Of a stretch of DNA of 64,000 nucleotides, positions 62,761 through 64,000 are shown in pieces. The stretch covers positions 2,757,501-2,821,500 of the forward strand of contig NC_134108.1 of assembly GCF_040939455.1 (NCBI RefSeq). The letters are read 5' to 3'. A program made the position numbers and the translations under genes. The notes beneath the pieces are model-generated. The model had not been told where the DNA came from, did not search any database, and was given only the letters and a program-made list of their open reading frames with translations. This DNA comes from Microcebus murinus (Eukaryota; Chordata; Mammalia; Primates; Cheirogaleidae). The number at the start of each line of letters is the position of its first letter. Position 1 is the first letter of the stretch.

Positions 62761-64000
62761 GAAAGGCTGCGTGTTCCGGGTTCCACAGGGGCCCTGAGCT
62801 GAGTCTGCACAGTGCCCGTCACGGTTTGCAATGGCCAGTGTGTTGTCGTGATTTTTGCCCAACCTCCCTCCGCCCCCTAGGCTGGGAGCTCTGAGGCTGA
62901 AGCAGTGCTACCCCCTGGTTGGCACTGCCCACCCCATATGTGTTTTCTAGAGTTTCCACCCCAAACGTGACCCTCCAAATTGCACGTAATCCTCAAGCTG
63001 CTGTGCGGCCAGCCCTGCGCGGTGGGACCATCGCTGACGTCACTCTATCTGCCCTTCCCCCGGGAACGCGGTGGGGACGGGGGCCTCCCCCCAGGAGCCA
63101 GCTCCACTCTGGGCTCCACGCTGGGCTGCGGTCATTAACACCCCCACACTCCTTTTCCACACGCAGAGCCGTAAATCCAGGTCTTCCCTGCCCACTACTT
63201 GTGCGATTGATTTTTTTGGAGCCCGATTGCAGGCCTCGACACCTATCTCTGTTTACTGTCGTCTTGTGGTTTCGGGCAAGTGTTCTAGCCTGTCGAGGCC
63301 TTCTGGAGTCCGACTCTGTCATTTATCACGTTAGCTCCATCTCATAAACTTGTCATCCAGAGATTTGATGATAAACTCATCTTTCCTGGCTTCACCCAAA
63401 TTGCTGAAAAACATGCTAAACATGTCACAGGAGAGACAGACCATATTCCCCCAGAGGCGGCCCTGCTCTGGCAAGCCCTGTTTGGGTCTGCAGTTCCTAA
63501 ATCAGCCGTCCTAGCGAGCCCACTCCTGGTCAAGCTGCACTGCATTCTCAGAGGATTCGTGTGGAACTTCGGTCTCCAGCAAGGGCTGCAAACGCACCCC
63601 TGGTCCCTGGCGTCCGCGGCAGGAAGAGCACGCAGTGGAACGCGGGGCTGGCCGGGGCCGTGGGCACGGCACGGGCCTGCGCCAGGGAAGCTCCGGCCAC
63701 AGAGAAAGAATTTTCATGGTCAACCCTGACCTGGGAGCAATGAGCGGTCAGCTGAACAGCCAGTGACCGTGACTGGGAGACAAATTCAGAGGGCTAACAT
63801 GGTGCCGTCTTAAAAGCTGGGAGCTAGAGAATGCACGGCTGGTGCTCAATTCCAAACCCTAGTTAAGTCCCATGAAGTACCTGGAATTTCCACCCCGCTG
63901 GGAAACCTTCCCTGTGCTCTGACAGTCCAGCTGGCGAGGCGCTGTGTGCTCCGGGACACGTTGATGCCACGCGGGTGCAGGGAGGGGGCGGCAGCAGAGA
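62761..64000. other. Unique DNA to window end, no gene supported
   Basis: GC-rich with frequent short frames. Phrases near 63240-63340 weakly resemble a MIR in sense (GGTTTCGGGCAAGTGTTCTA). Bases 63345-63410 have a conserved look (ACCCAAATTGCTGAAAAACA) reminiscent of CR1/L3-type LINE remnants, but this could not be confirmed. Confidence 0.45.

Overview
The window is nuclear DNA of a strepsirrhine primate, most likely a Malagasy lemur. The diagnosis rests on its Alu elements. They are dimers with the left-arm phrase GCCTAGCTCACAGCAACCTC (antisense reading) and a TA-rich linker followed by TTGGCCAATTAATTTC, a form I associate with lemurs rather than with monkeys or apes. It also rests on short L1 3' ends that finish in CCCCCATAATATGCC(A/G)AAATAAA. 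CA/GT microsatellites, MIR, L2 and old L1 fragments fit a placental mammal.

I find no protein-coding gene that I can support. Nearly all long open frames lie in GC-rich unique DNA, in antisense to repeats or in microsatellites. None has a domain I recognise except two pieces of a dead L1 ORF2 near 38.6-39.3 kb. The window reads as intergenic, or as the inside of a very large intron.

Layout: 0-6.9 kb unique DNA with an old hAT-like transposon and an old L1. 6.9-12.4 kb an Alu, a 400-bp TA-flanked DNA transposon, a MIR and a 92-bp L1 stub. 12.4-22.8 kb mostly unique DNA with MIR/L2/L1 fragments. 22.8-34 kb one Alu, small L1/L2/MIR pieces and GC-rich, CpG-rich unique DNA. 34-46 kb the repeat-dense core: an L1/half-Alu composite, several old L1s, a nested Alu, and a tripartite Alu-L1-L1 chimera with perfect target-site duplications. 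46-51 kb unique DNA with the best candidates for conserved regulatory sequence. 51-59 kb two Tigger-like fossils, two Alus, an L1 tail, a G-rich minisatellite and L2. 59-64 kb GC-rich unique DNA with a promoter-like block at 62.3-62.8 kb (two CCAAT boxes, a GC box and a palindromic RFX X-box).

The most notable content is the retrotransposition record. Many inserts are so well preserved that their target-site duplications can be read by eye. Three of them are composites pointing to template switching, nested A-tail insertion or 3' read-through. The regulatory calls are motif-level inferences and have not been tested for conservation. No repeat name was checked against a library.
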